Part shown: piece after piece, positions 45,283-57,084 of the stretch
Layout: every line of letters starts with the position of its first letter
How positions within the stretch are numbered: position 1 is the first letter of the stretch
NCBI GenBank assembly: GCA_033002965.1
Contig: JAURVB010002008.1
Span: 30,914 to 94,913 of the forward strand
Direction: 5' to 3'
Origin: Piper betle
Lineage: Eukaryota > Streptophyta > Magnoliopsida > Piperales > Piperaceae
DNA length: 64,000 bases
Notes under the pieces: model-generated
What the model saw: only the letters and a program-made list of their open reading frames with translations
Databases searched by the model: none
Told to the model about the DNA's origin: nothing
Translations under genes and position numbers: made by a program

Positions 45283-47292
45283 ATGCCCGAGGCTAATAGG
45301 AACTATCTCCTTGCGCTGGGGGACCTCGATGAGAAGAACAAGAATGTTCTGCAGTTCATTGAGGACTTCACCAGCAACGCCGACCAAATCCAGCGCAGGG
45401 TACTGGCCGAAATCCTCAACCGGAATGCCCATGTCGAGTACCTCAACCGGTGTGGCCTCGGCGGTCGAACCGACCGCGAGAGCTTCAAGAAGCTCTTGCC
45501 GGTGGTCAAATACGAAGACTTGCAACATGACATCGATCGGATTGCCAATGGTGACAGGTCCCCTATACTATGCGCTCATCCCATTTCGGAGTTCCTCACC
45601 AGGTGGGCACATACACTACATGTAGTTCTGATATTGAAATATACATAATATATAACTATATGCAATTCTTGTTGCAGCTCTGGGACATCTGCAGGGGAGA
45701 GGAAATTGATGCCGACCATAGAGGAAGAGCTGGAGAGGAGGAGCCTCCTATACAGCCTTCTGATGCCGGTGATGAGCAAGTACATGCCGGGCATGGAGAA
45801 AGGTAAAGCAATGTATTTGCTCTTTGTGAAGGCCGAGTCGAGAACCCCGGGTGGGCTAGCAGCTCGCCCTGTTCTCACCAGCTACTACAAGAGCCGCCAT
45901 TTCAAGGACAGGGCCTATGACCCATACCATGTTTACACCAGCCCCAATGAGGCCATCCTCTGTCCGGACTCCTACCAAAGCATGTATTCGCAACTCCTTT
46001 GTGGCCTCCTACAGAACAAGGAGGTGCTCCGTGTCGGGGCCGTCTTTGCCTCTGGGTTCATCCGAGCAATCAAGTTCTTGGAGAAGAACTGGGCCAGCCT
46101 GTGCAATGACATAAGGACCGGCATCTTGAGCGCTCAGATTACCGACGGTGTTGTGAGGGAAGCGGTGATGAAGATCCTCAAACCCAATCCGAAGCTGGCC
46201 GATTTCGTCCACAAGGAATGCGGCAAGGATTCATGGCAGGGGATCATCTCTCGGCTCTGGCCCAACACCAAGTACATAGATGTGATCGTCACTGGCACCA
46301 TGTCGCAGTACATTCCAACTCTAGACTTCTATAGCAATGGGCTCCCACTGGTTTGCACCATGTACGCCTCCTCCGAGTGCTACTTTGGCGTGAACCTCAA
46401 CCCGCTGTCCAAGCCCGGCGAGGTCGCCTACACCCTCATCCCCACCATGGCCTACTTCGAGTTCCTCCCCGTCCACCGAAGTGCCAATGGCGCCGTCTCC
46501 GACTCCTGCCTCTCCATGCCCAGATCGTTGAACTCCAAAGAGCAGCAGCAGCTCGTCGATCTCGTCGACGTCAAGCTCGCCCATGAGTACGAGCTCGTCG
46601 TCACGACCTATGCCGGTATTACAACATCGACCAATTCTAATCTCTATTTCACATTTCATATACGGTGCAATTGTCGGTAGTGCTCATGTCAAATTTGTGG
46701 AACAGGGTTGTACAGGTATAGGGTGGGGGACGTGCTCAGAGTGGCGGGGTTCAAGAACAAGGCGCCGCAGTTCAACTTCGTGTGCAGGAAGAACGTGGTG
46801 TTGAGCATCGACTCCGACAAGACGGACGAGGTGGAGCTGCAGAGCGCAGTGAAGAGCGCGGCGAAGCACCTGGAGCCGTTCGACGCGTCCCTGGTGGAAT
46901 ACACCAGCTACGCCCACACCACCTCAATCCCGGGGCACTACGTCCTCTACTGGGAGCTCCGACAAGGCACCGCCGGCCAAGTGCCGGCGTCGGTGTTCGA
47001 GGACTGTTGCCTCGCCGTGGAGGAGTCGTTGAACAGCGTGTATAGACAGGGGAGGGCGTCGGACAAGTCGATTGGGCCGTTGGAGATCAAGGTGGTGGAG
47101 GCCGGTACGTTCGACAAGCTCATGGACTATGCTCTTAGCCTTGGCGCCTCCATTAACCAGTACAAGACGCCGAGATGCGTCAAGTCCGATATGATGGTCG
47201 AGCTTCTCAACTCCAGAGCAGTTGGCGGCTACTTTAGCCCCAAGTGCCCAAAGTGGGTACCTGGCCACAAGCAGTGGAATGCCCAGAACTGA
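45283..47292 (+). CDS. GH3: GH3 acyl-acid amido synthetase (group II, IAA-amido type)
   Basis: GH3 enzymes adenylate a plant acid hormone with ATP and conjugate it to an amino acid; group II members inactivate excess indole-3-acetic acid in the cytosol. Three exons, 45283-45602, 45678-46615 and 46706-47292, with GT-AG borders give 614 residues, against about 600-612 usual. The three ATP/AMP motifs are present: [10 protein letters not shown] (107-116), YASSECYFG (336-344) and YRYRVGDVL (422-430). The C-terminal KTPRCVK is also typical. I chose the methionine at 45283 ([10 protein letters not shown]) because family members start that way; the frame extends 25 codons upstream without similarity. 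Third positions are strongly GC-rich in exons 2 and 3, as in monocot GH3 genes. Acyl preference cannot be fixed from sequence alone. Confidence 0.96.
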
Positions 47293-48124
47293 TCCAACGT
47301 CAAGATCGGCGAGCGAGGTACAGATCATGGTCTCTGCAATTTGATTGATTTATCAGCTTTTTGCACGGATGATCGATCATGTTCTTTGCTATTAGCTCGT
47401 CATTTTCCGACTATTGTACAAACTAGAAACAAGTTTCTGATCTGAGAAGTTAATGTCTTTGTGATGTTCTTCTTTTACTGATTGTTGTTTCGATTTGTTC
47501 CCGATCTGGTACTGTTTCCCTTTCTAAACACTTCAACAGTTTCGTTCAATCATATGCCAAAAATCTGCTCACCAAGAAACCATGGCCAACTCAAAATATT
47601 GTTTTTACTTAGTCCATGCGTTATCAGGTTAAGCTAACTCAAAATATATTAGCATGTTAATCTGATAAAAATTTATGGGCAAATTACTAAATGTTTGTTT
47701 ATCAAATTTATTGAAGGGGATGGACGAGTGCCGAATGGGAGCTATGTATTTACGTATATTAATTTGATGGAAACTTGTTGGAGTAAAGTAAATCTAGGCA
47801 ATCATCAATAATCAAGCACATTAACTATGAAATTGAACGAGGGAACACCTTCAAATTAACATGAAAAACATGAAAATTCAAGGGTAAACAGCCACACAAA
47901 GAGAAAATTCTTTGCGAAAAAGATTTACAAATTGTTTTATACAATAAAACTTTTTTTCTCTCTCTCAACCCTATAATAAAATCTTTTTCCCCGCACCTCG
48001 GAGCCTCTCCTTAGTCATGCAAGATGCAAAACAAGGTTCTAATGAAGAAAGAGACAAAAAATAACATTTAAGTAAAAACCGTCAAAAAAACATGAAAACC
48101 AACTTGTGGACAATCTTCCTCTTT
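47293..48124. other. Intergenic after GH3
   Basis: Includes the GH3 3' UTR. AT-rich, with a short TTCTTTGCG and CTCTCTCTC stretch near 47905-47965. No gene seen. Confidence 0.5.
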
Positions 48125-48132
48125 GTCCGGAC

Positions 48133-48855
48133 CATGGTTGCATAAATCAGAATCAAAATCGGAATTGGTTTTCGAGGGAGTTGAAATCGAAATTGGAATC
48201 GATCTAAATTGGATAGGAATTGGTTGAGTTGAATTGGTCTGAATAGGTCCAAATTGATTATATATAATAATTTGACAACTCATAAGATAAATATATAAAA
48301 ATTAGATATTGATATCATTTTGACATTATCATGTGTATTATATTCTATGATATTTTTTAAGATTTTTTTAAAATTATTTAGAATTAGTTATTATTTGTTG
48401 ACTCGAGTCGGACACAAGTCAAGTTTTAATTACGAGAATGCCACGACTCTTATTTCTTTCCCTTTTGCCTGTTCTCTCCTGCATTTGCCCCCCATTCCAG
48501 TCGCCGCTGCTGCTGCCGCGCCCTCCCCCAGACCCGCCTTGCCCCGCCCTGACGCCTGCTACACGCCCCACCTCCCCCGCTAGCCCCGCTAGCCCCGCCC
48601 TGTCCCTCCCTGCCGCTGCCGTTGCCCAATTGCTGCTGTTGCAACTGCCCCGTCCTCCCCCACCCCGTCTATCGTCACCATCCAGAATCGACTCATTTTG
48701 GCTAATTTCAGAATCGGCTCGAATCGGTCTGAATCGGTTGATTCATAGATCGATTCGGATGAAAACCGATTCAAGTAGTTTTTTAAATCGGTTTTTCTTC
48801 GATTTGAGTGGAATCGGCCGATTCCAATTTAGAATCGCCGATTTTCACAACTGTG
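48133..48855. mobile_element. Non-autonomous hAT-like element carrying a family A fragment
   Basis: The ends are CATGGTTGCATAAATC at left and, read inward on the minus strand, CACAGTTGTGAAAATC (12 of 16 positions equal). They are flanked by GTCCGGAC (48125-48132) and ATCCAGAC (48856-48863), equal at 6 of 8 positions. Both subterminal regions are made of AATCGG/CCGATT words. The middle (about 48330-48480) matches the family A segment around 18480-18600 (TTAGAATTAGTTATTATTTG, ACTCGAGTCGG, TTAATTACGA). It is followed by a GC-rich tract (48490-48680) like that of family A. No transposase is present; the 150- and 87-codon frames come from the GC tract. Confidence 0.6.
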
Positions 48856-48863
48856 ATCCAGAC

Positions 48864-49306
48864 TTTAGATCAGTAATACAAAAGCATTAAAGACATTAAT
48901 CCTCATTATTTCATGTAAAGAAATGGATCATTACAAATGTGTTGAAATCCCTTTTGGAACCTCTAGGATTAACACAAATTAAATCAATTTTATTCAACAA
49001 GAGAGGAAAGAAAGCAAATTCCAAAATCTGATAGCACAAGATAACAATAACACTGGGACTGGGATGTTTACATCTTGTATTATATACATACATATATACT
49101 TGTGTATGTGTATATATACATATATTGCTATTCACGCTCTATATATATATATATATATACAATGCTTGTCGCCCTCTACGTACCACTTGGCAAAAACAGG
49201 TTTTCTTTAAAATTTTTTAACATCAGCCAACGGAACATGTTGGGTCTTTGGTTTACGCAGATAAAAAAATGGGGTAGGTTCATAAATACCACCGGCTTCG
49301 AATTAG
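48864..49306. other. Intergenic DNA
   Basis: AT-rich with a short (TA)n at 49140-49160. No gene recognised. Confidence 0.45.
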
Positions 49307-49443
49307 ACATGGCCGCTACTGCTCCATGTGTTCCTCACCGACGACGCCAACTTCACCGCCGTTGGCATCGGTGTCGCCTCCAGCGCCAGGAGCTCCGACG
49401 ATGCCGCCGGAAAGACTCCAGGCCGTCAGAACAGCCTCTCCCG
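49307..49443 (+). pseudogene. Exon-like GC-rich fragment, unidentified
   Basis: Between a TTAG at 49306 and CCG|GTAAGG at 49443 there is a 137-bp stretch whose frame reads VFLTDDANFTAVGIGVASSA then SDDAAGKTPGRQNSLS. It has balanced, protein-like composition and a GC-rich third position, unlike its surroundings. A good donor follows, but I find no partner exon, start or stop, and I do not recognise the family. It may be a gene fragment left by duplication or carried by a transposon. An alternative is chance. Confidence 0.3.
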
Positions 49444-52400
49444 GTAAGGGTCATTCACTCTCCCCGCCCAACTCCGGGAAGATGGCAGAGGAGGTACAAA
49501 GAGATTCGATACAAAAAAGAGCACAGTCAAAGCCTGCTAACAATTTCGAAATCAATACCACAGGATTCAGAATCGTAAGCTGCTCTTCCCTTGCCTGCCT
49601 CCGAGTATGCAAGTGACATGTCTTGTATCTTGTTTATAACTACTCGGTGTCATGGCAAAGATCACAAGCCGTTGCAGACTAGCTAGTTTCAATTCACGGG
49701 TTTTTGGTATGAGCATGTTTACCTTGCAAAAGGCCAGAAAACATTGGAAACCTAAGCTCAAAACCCGGGGAAGACAATAAAAGAGATGGGCCATGGGGAG
49801 GCCGGCAAGCGTTGGTCCATGTTCAGAACAAGGTATTGTCTTTCACGAGGAGCTTCGCTTCTTTTCAGTGGCGTCCATTTGGGGGAGACCCAAATGGCTC
49901 AGTGAGGGGAGGAGGAGTTTGGTGTCGTCAACATCCCCGCCCGTGGGTTTGCATTGCACCAATCCGCCATTTTTGGGCTGTGTCGGCCCTGGTCTCGTCA
50001 CCAACCCAACATTGTCTTCTTCCCACATAGATTCTTATCTTCAAGATTTTCTCCAACTGCATCAATAATATATTTCTTTTACGTTGGGTCATTTCAACCC
50101 ATCAATCATCATGTCAACCTTTTTTGTTGTAGTTCGACGACATAGATTGTCAACTGCCAGTCATCCTTCTCTGAAATCAAGTACTGATCTTTTTAGAGTC
50201 CATGTGCATCAGAAATTTTTTATTTAAAAAATGTCACTAAATTAATAATATATAATAACCGTGTTGCTAAGATTATATATATATATAGAGAGAGAGAGAT
50301 ATGATTCAGGGCAAACGTCGTGCATGATGGAATACGTTGCACCCTTCACTTGAAAGGATTAGTCATAATTAATAATGCCTTATTCAAGTTTAATCTTTTT
50401 ATTAGATCAGAATGGTCAAGTTAAACGTTCCATTCTTCCAAGATGGCATTGCAAGAACCCGTGTTTGCATTAGGTTCCCTGCTTATATAACTGAAAAAAT
50501 TAAAATAGCGGCCAATATGACTATATGGTATTATATTAAAATAAAAATAGCTTAATTACATAACTTTTTTTATTTATATGGAATACTACGAAAAACTGAG
50601 CATTTTAATCTAAAAAAGAATTTAATTAGTGTTAATTATAATGAAAGAGCGCATAGTAAATTATGTAGTTAGCTAACTCTAATTCGACATCGAAAGTTGA
50701 TATTGAGTTAACTTGATGAAAGAGCTTCAATTTCACGTTATATAACAACATACACTAATATCAAACTGAGGTCGGGCCAGAGTTAGCCCGATTCCCGTGA
50801 GAGTTGGAACCCACGTTGGGCTAATTGGCCGGTTTGGGGAACAGCCAGTCATCGTCTCCGGCCCCGGCCACACGACTCCGCCTCCTCGTGTATATGTCTG
50901 CACTCGTGCATTGCTGGTCGGATGGTGGCTGTTATTAACCCTGGCTCTACTCACCCCGCACGTGGAATCGTTCAAATAAAATAAGTTTTATCGTAGTTAA
51001 TCGTTCAAATGAGTTAGGCCAAAATGAATAAACCATGTGGGTCGTATGCCTGGTTACCGACGTGTTGCGCCAGCGGCCACACTTATAATTCGATATATTC
51101 CAGCCTGTTGCAGCGTCTACTCCTTTGTCCATGTCTCACGTTTGACCTTCATCATTTGCTTCATTGTTATAACCCTGATCATACATAATGTCGGGCTGGG
51201 ATCATTAGTCCCTTTCTATGTGGCCCATGAGTGAAGGAGACGACCCTTTTTGGAGGAGAAAGGATTGGGGCAAAATCATTGGTGATTAGCTAATCTGCTA
51301 ATTGTTCCATGGAGCCAATAATCATTACTTAGTTGGGGGTATGAATATGGTATGGTGAAAGGTATTTGTTGTATGAGATAAAAATTTCATAAAGACAAGA
51401 TAAACTACCATGTCAAGATGCACTGGGCCAAAAAAATTACACAGGTTCAGAAAATCATAACAAAAATTGTCTAATTAATTAAGTGGAATTTTTTTGGTAT
51501 AGAATTGGGAAGGGCCGCGCGAACGCGTACCCCACTACCACAAATTACGACGTCGACTCTCCCAAATATAAGGAGATCGTGGAGATAACTCTCCTCCAAA
51601 GTGCAATGGAGGTAGTTAGTCCAGGCCACCAGCCTTCTTGATCACCGGTTAACCCCGCCCAGGTAAGTATGTTTATCCGTTTAATCTGTCTATATCTTAT
51701 ACACATTCTTCACCTTTAAAAACGCCCTTATTGCCGATGTGGGACAAGGCTTTTCTGCATTTCAGAGAGCGTATGTGTGTGCACCTGAAGGTGTGAGCTG
51801 CCATGCTCACTCGACTTAACAAGCCGCCCCTTTTATCTATTCTCATCCACTATGTTTTGATCGACTAAGCTCTCGTTTACATGTTTCTCACTTAATAGAA
51901 TTAAGAAGTTTAAATGGTAAAGTCTACACAAAAACAAAGGTTGATAACCTGCATATACGATTTATACAAAATTGATTCCCTGTATTGCAGGTTTTTGATA
52001 CATCTTCATTTCAAACCAGTTAGATTAGGTAATGCAAAGCGTACTTTTGAGGGGCGGAGTCGGGTAGAGATGGTCATTCATAAGGCGAGGGCTAATCATC
52101 CTTTCTATGGGAAACTACCACATCTCCCAAATCAGGGATTCTTTCTTCATGGTCTCATTTTTATTAGAGAGAGCTGTTTTATCTATTTTTTCATTGCCCA
52201 GCATGCGTAAGATTATGCAAATAGTCGATGAAGTTTACAAACCAGCTTTCAACATATAAACACGGTGGCACACCAATGTAATAAACAGAAATGCCGAACG
52301 TCAAATCAACTTCTGCAAAAGAAGTACACAGTTCAAGATAAAAATAGAAAGGATTACAAACGTAAATATTATCTAATTTTCATCCTTTGAGAACGTTTTT

Positions 52401-52989
52401 CCGTAATGATGATGATCATGCAATCACTGCAAAGAGAGCATTCCTTTCCTTGGCATCCCTTCCTTCAAGCTTTTCCATCCATCCTTCCTTTGAGTTGCCG
52501 AAAATCCCTCTCTAAGACAACGATCAGAGGCGACACTTGCGATTCTCTGCCACCCAAGCCTGCGGACAATGCTGCTACTCTTTATTTTGGAATAAGCTAA
52601 ATCCTTCGGAAAAGAGCGGGTAAATGTCTTATTACTCTTTTGCGTGTTTATGCATGAAGATCAGATCATAAACATTAAACTCCATTTCAAACAGAAAATC
52701 CGGAGAATTCTTCCAGTTTTTTGCAATATTGAGCAGCAGGTTTGCTTCATGCAGGATCAAACGGCCTGACCCAGTTACGCATACGAGTCACTTGATATGA
52801 ATTACCAAAAACCACAAACTGTAAAGGTCCTCCGATACGTATGGGACATACATAATCATACTCAGACAATTTTAAAACAATCATCACATTTGTAATATAT
52901 CTTTCATCGTATTGAGAAACGATGACACAAGTTAGCTGCAGCATGGGCAAAAATACCTTGATTTTACTAATTTAGTTGAATAAAACAAA
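49444..52989. other. Intergenic DNA, no gene supported
   Basis: Mixed composition, with somewhat GC-richer islands near 49790-50010, 50770-50960 and 51500-51800. The last contains CCGATGTGGGACAAG, a phrase frequent in plant repeats. Frames up to 98 codons lack motifs. Confidence 0.4.
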
Positions 52990-53510
52990 AACATATGTGA
53001 GACGGATTTAGTAGATGAACAGCAAAAAGCTTTGCATCTGTGGATCCATCTCTACGGTTGTCTGGCCGTCGCCATTACAGCATCTTGCCGCAATGGCCCT
53101 TTATATAGCACTTCTAGCATAAGCCCCAGACATGCGTCTGACGCCAATAAAAGCATATATGTGCCACAAACACAAATAAAATAAGCACTCAGGACCACAC
53201 AAGGAGCTCACAAAGTGTCTGAATTTTCCATCTACTATTTTGAGTTAGAATTCACTCGTCAGTTGGGAAAAGCAAAAATCCAGTAATTCATTCGAACTTA
53301 GACAAAAAAAGATCAGATGTGAGATGAAATTAGTAGATGAACAACAAAAGTCATACATCTGTGGATTCATCTCTGCGGTTGTCTGGCCGCCACCATTAAA
53401 GCATCTCGCCGGAATGGCAATTTCTGTAGCAATTTTTGCGAAGGCCCCAGACGCAAGCCGGAGACCAAAAAAAGCAAACAAAGTGCCACAACACAATATA
53501 TACGACAAAA
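52990..53510. repeat. Direct duplication of about 190 bp (52990-53185 and 53315-53510)
   Basis: Both halves share AGTAGATGAACA, CATCTGTGGAT.CATCTC, GGTTGTCTGGCCG.C.CCATTA, CCCCAGAC and GTGCCACAA, in the same order. They are separated by about 130 bp of unrelated AT-rich DNA. Differences include many substitutions and indels. Neither copy is coding. Confidence 0.75.
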
Positions 53511-54574
53511 CTAGGCGAAAGAAGGAGATACACAGCTAACGAGAAAGGACTGTGAGAGGTGGCTCATATCAAGTGTACGGTTGAATAGGCCGTCATGGCG
53601 GGGAACGAGAGAAAAAAGACACCAGGCCAAGTAGCGGCACCTTCTTCTCTACAACTAGAAAGAAACATTGAAACAATGAATCAATCCACCCACTCAAGCC
53701 TCTCTCTTCTTAATCACAGCCGATTATGACATTTACATCTTGAAGACTAAAGTGAAAAGGAAATAAAAGAAGCATTTGACAAAAGAAAAAAGCTAGACAA
53801 TCATCAACAAGGGGGCCATGACAATGCCCAGACGCCAGTTTGTGTCTAAAACTGGCTTCAATTCAAAGGAATCATTAGTTAGCCACGAAATTACAAGCCA
53901 AAAAAACTGTGATATAAGACATCACATTTTACCTGAGATTAAAGTTCCACTGTCAAAAAAAGGCTCAATGCACTCGAGGCCGCCAGCTTCAGAGTTAAAG
54001 GCAATTAATCTCATAAATCTTATCAAGCCATGTATTATCAACCACCCAAATTCAATCAATTCAGATTTCAGAATACTCAATTTCTGGCATTAACGACGAC
54101 AAACTAACAAGACAATACAAAAGTATGACCCAAGGTTACTGGGGTCACATACCTGCCAATTTTCATAATACTTCCCATGATCAGATTATACTTTGAAGCC
54201 AACAATTTTTTGCGAGACGCTCTAAAAACAGTAGAAACAATTACGAAAGCACTAGTAGAATATAAATAAAATTTGAGCATTCACAATTTCTCAAAGATAC
54301 CATTTTCTTCCCCTTTAATGAACACCGAGCGCTATAGCATTCAAGAAACTTGGTCTGAAAGCAATACACGAGCCATACACAGTCGCCAATGCCAGCATTT
54401 CCCAACTCGCTTGCAAGTATAGAGACGCAATACCAAGTCACAGAAAACAAAAGTGATAAAATGTCCATATTACGACGGCGTTACCATCATGTCTATCAGT
54501 TTGCCAAAACTAAGAACCGAAAAACAATCAATAGCTCCACACTTGCGATACATCGACTCATCAGAGAGCTCACC
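53511..54574. other. Intergenic DNA and RPS17 3' UTR
   Basis: The portion near 54240-54574 probably contains the 3' UTR of the ribosomal protein gene on the minus strand. No other gene is seen; the frame at 53818-54093 has no motif. Confidence 0.45.
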
Positions 54575-55012
54575 TCACTGCCTCCTACCACCACCACCGC
54601 CACCACCATAAGCGGGACGGCTGTAGACGGGGCCGCCGACGGGCTGCTCGGGCTGTTTGGTGACCCCGGGGAGGTCGGACATGCCGAGCGCGGCGAGCAT
54701 TTCGATGGTCTCCTTATCGACCTCGATGAGGTCGGTCTTGATGGCGGACACGTCGGGGGCGAAGTCCATGCGGCGCTCGCGCTCCTCCTCCTGGAGCTTG
54801 AGGGAGATGCCGCGGACGGGGCCGCGCTGGATCCGCTTCATGAGGTGGGTGGAGAAGCCGGCGATCTTGTTGCGGAGGCGCTTGGAGGGGATGACGGCCA
54901 CCTCCTCCAATATCTTCTTGTTCGTGTGGAAGTCGAGGGTCATCCGAGCGTAGTACCTCTCGATCACCACCCTCGACGACTTCTTCACCGTCTTCGTCCG
55001 CACGCGCCCCAT
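54575..55012 (-). CDS. RPS17: 40S ribosomal protein S17 (eS17)
   Basis: A structural protein of the small cytosolic ribosomal subunit. An intronless frame of 145 residues (about 140 in Arabidopsis) starts [20 protein letters not shown] and continues with [20 protein letters not shown] and [20 protein letters not shown], all diagnostic of eS17. The C-terminus after DLPGV is a variable plant tail ending in a glycine run ([11 protein letters not shown]). The methionine at 55012 is chosen because it is the family start; the frame stays open 59 codons upstream but that part is leader sequence. Several TGGGCT elements upstream fit coordinated expression with other ribosomal genes. I see no damage. 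Confidence 0.97.
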   Translation of the reverse strand: MGRVRTKTVKKSSRVVIERYYARMTLDFHTNKKILEEVAVIPSKRLRNKIAGFSTHLMKRIQRGPVRGISLKLQEEERERRMDFAPDVSAIKTDLIEVDKETIEMLAALGMSDLPGVTKQPEQPVGGPVYSRPAYGGGGGGGRRQ

Positions 55013-55166
55013 CTCCGGCGATCGTCGGCTACTCCGGCGGCGGCGGCCAAGATGGGATTCGTAGGGTTTGGGGGTGGGAGGGGATGGTGGGGGACTGTTT
55101 GGAGGAATATAAACCGTTACATCCTGCGATCTGAACCGTCGGATTGTGTTCTCGTGATTTTGTTGA

Positions 55167-55226
55167 TGGGCTTCTCTCTGGCCGCCCAATTGTAATGGGC
55201 TGGTACAAAGCCCATCGATATGGGCT
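55167..55226. promoter_or_regulatory. Cluster of four site II (TGGGCT/AGCCCA) motifs, RPS17 promoter
   Basis: TGGGCT at 55167-55172, 55196-55201 and 55221-55226 and AGCCCA at 55209-55214 lie within 60 bp, about 155-215 bp upstream of the RPS17 start; GCCCAAT at 55184 is a near-match. Site II elements, bound by TCP factors, are the hallmark of promoters of plant ribosomal-protein and other growth genes. Confidence 0.75.
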
Positions 55227-55239
55227 TCTCGCTAGCAGT

Positions 55240-57084
55240 CATTTTTGCGTTATACACATTAATCATAATCATGTGTTCTTTGCAAACTTTGTTTAAACAT
55301 AAATTAATAAATTGGGAGTAATTACGAAAAATTTAACTTGATTATGAGAAGAAAAAAACAGATTTTGTAGAATAAGGCTGGTGGGATTTGTAACATTGAT
55401 TCAATTTTGATAGACATAAAATTAGTCACTCATCCAGCTAATTTGTTAAGGTAGTTTAATGATTTTTACGCATAATAATGGCTTCGATTAGATCACGTAT
55501 ATTGAGATCTTACAATATCAAATTATGAGGAACATTAATCAAAATAAGTCCAAATTGATTTTTTTTCTGATTAAAATAATTTTTCGAGGAAGAGAGTGAT
55601 TGCTATTTTACGTTTTGAGACTTAAAACTGCAAAATTTTATTTAACTTCAAAAAACGCTATGGCTCGATGGCATTTTTTAGTTAAATGGTCTAATTTCTA
55701 ATTGATTTATGATGATCTTAATTACAAAATTTTAGTAACTCCTTGCAAACTTAATAATAGAGAGTACATGATGGTTTAAATGGACTCCAGTCTACTTTGA
55801 GAGATCTCTACCTTAAACCAGTGGATGGATGTGAGTTCGGAGGTCTAAACCAAACCTACAATTTAAACTACATTTATAAATAAATGTCAATTATTTACCA
55901 TTTAAACCCGTACAAAACCACTCGATCGTTTACCATTAAGGAAAAAACAAACCTGACCATTTATAAATTACATATTTGATAATTGTATTGATGAATACTA
56001 ATTTTAAAAATTAATGAGGCATTAAATTTTATAATTATAATTATAATTTAAAAATCAGGTATTTGATACCCTATCACTCTACTATCAAACACGAGTATTT
56101 ATAACTTTGTTATTAATTATCTAAAACTTTAACAGAAGGGTTTGGTTAGGTCTAATACCTAGTTTTACCGTAGCAATCGGCGCAATGTATATTGCATCAA
56201 ATATTCAGGTATCTGAAACAGACCATTGCCGGCTAATGTATAAAGTGTTTGTCTTGTTTAAATATTGTCTGCCAAGTATCCCCTTCAAAGTGGCAATCTA
56301 GTGCAATCTTCTTCTTTTTGGTTAGTTCATAATTTCAGCCAAAAAAGCTTTTTTAATGTAGTTCCTATATCTTCGTTCGGAATAGTGAAAACCCAGAAGA
56401 TAAAAAGAAGAGATCAAAAGGAGGGGAAAAATGAGTTGTGGACCAGTTTCTGGCTTCAACAATGCAAAAACAAAGTAAACAAAATAGAAAAAGCTTTTGA
56501 TACCTTGGATCAAGCCCGCCCTCTATACAATTGTTCCTTGTTTTTTATTCTGTGAAGGCCTTTTTTATTCTGTGAAGGTGGCGGCCTTCACAGAATAAAA
56601 GCTCGTACATATATATATACGATATAGTTCAAGAGGAACAAAAGCTCACTGCATCATTCCCCAGCTCTTTTAGCCGGTCTTTTCATTCTATAATAACAAC
56701 AAATACATGAACCTAAACTAATCCCAACTTCTAAATTTAACACCTGTATGTATCCTTGTTTAAAGTATCTACACCACTAAATTAATTAACAGTACGTGAC
56801 AATTGATCAGCTATTTGTAAAATCTATTTCCACAAATAATTGTGTTTTCTTTCCAGCAGTCCAATCTTGGGTCACTTTGTTCTCAGATGCTTTTCTTTTG
56901 ATACTAGCTTTGCTTTCCCTTACAGTCTGTCCTTCATCAGATGCCTTGGAGGGGAATCTCACCTTTTTTCCTCAATCACTTTCGATCCCTACTTGATTGG
57001 GGGCTTTATAGTTCTTCTGCTCCTTCTTCTCTGCAAGAGAATCTGTTAGTCTCCTAGAAATTGAACTTTTACATGCTTCACCGT
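55240..57084. other. AT-rich intergenic DNA
   Basis: No gene found. A perfect 18-bp inverted repeat lies at 56543-56600. The last few hundred bases before 57085 are the 3' UTR side of the bHLH gene. Frames here up to 96 codons have no motif. Confidence 0.5.
56543..56600. repeat. Perfect 18-bp inverted repeat with an internal third arm
   Basis: TTTTATTCTGTGAAGGCC (56543-56560) is the exact reverse complement of GGCCTTCACAGAATAAAA (56583-56600). Between them TTTTATTCTGTGAAGG occurs a second time (56563-56578), so two alternative hairpins are possible. Confidence 0.9.

Noticed and set aside
6411..47292. Idea of an auxin gene cluster (FQR1 plus GH3)
   Set aside because: The two genes are 38 kb apart, separated by repeats and in unrelated pathways; proximity is best taken as chance.
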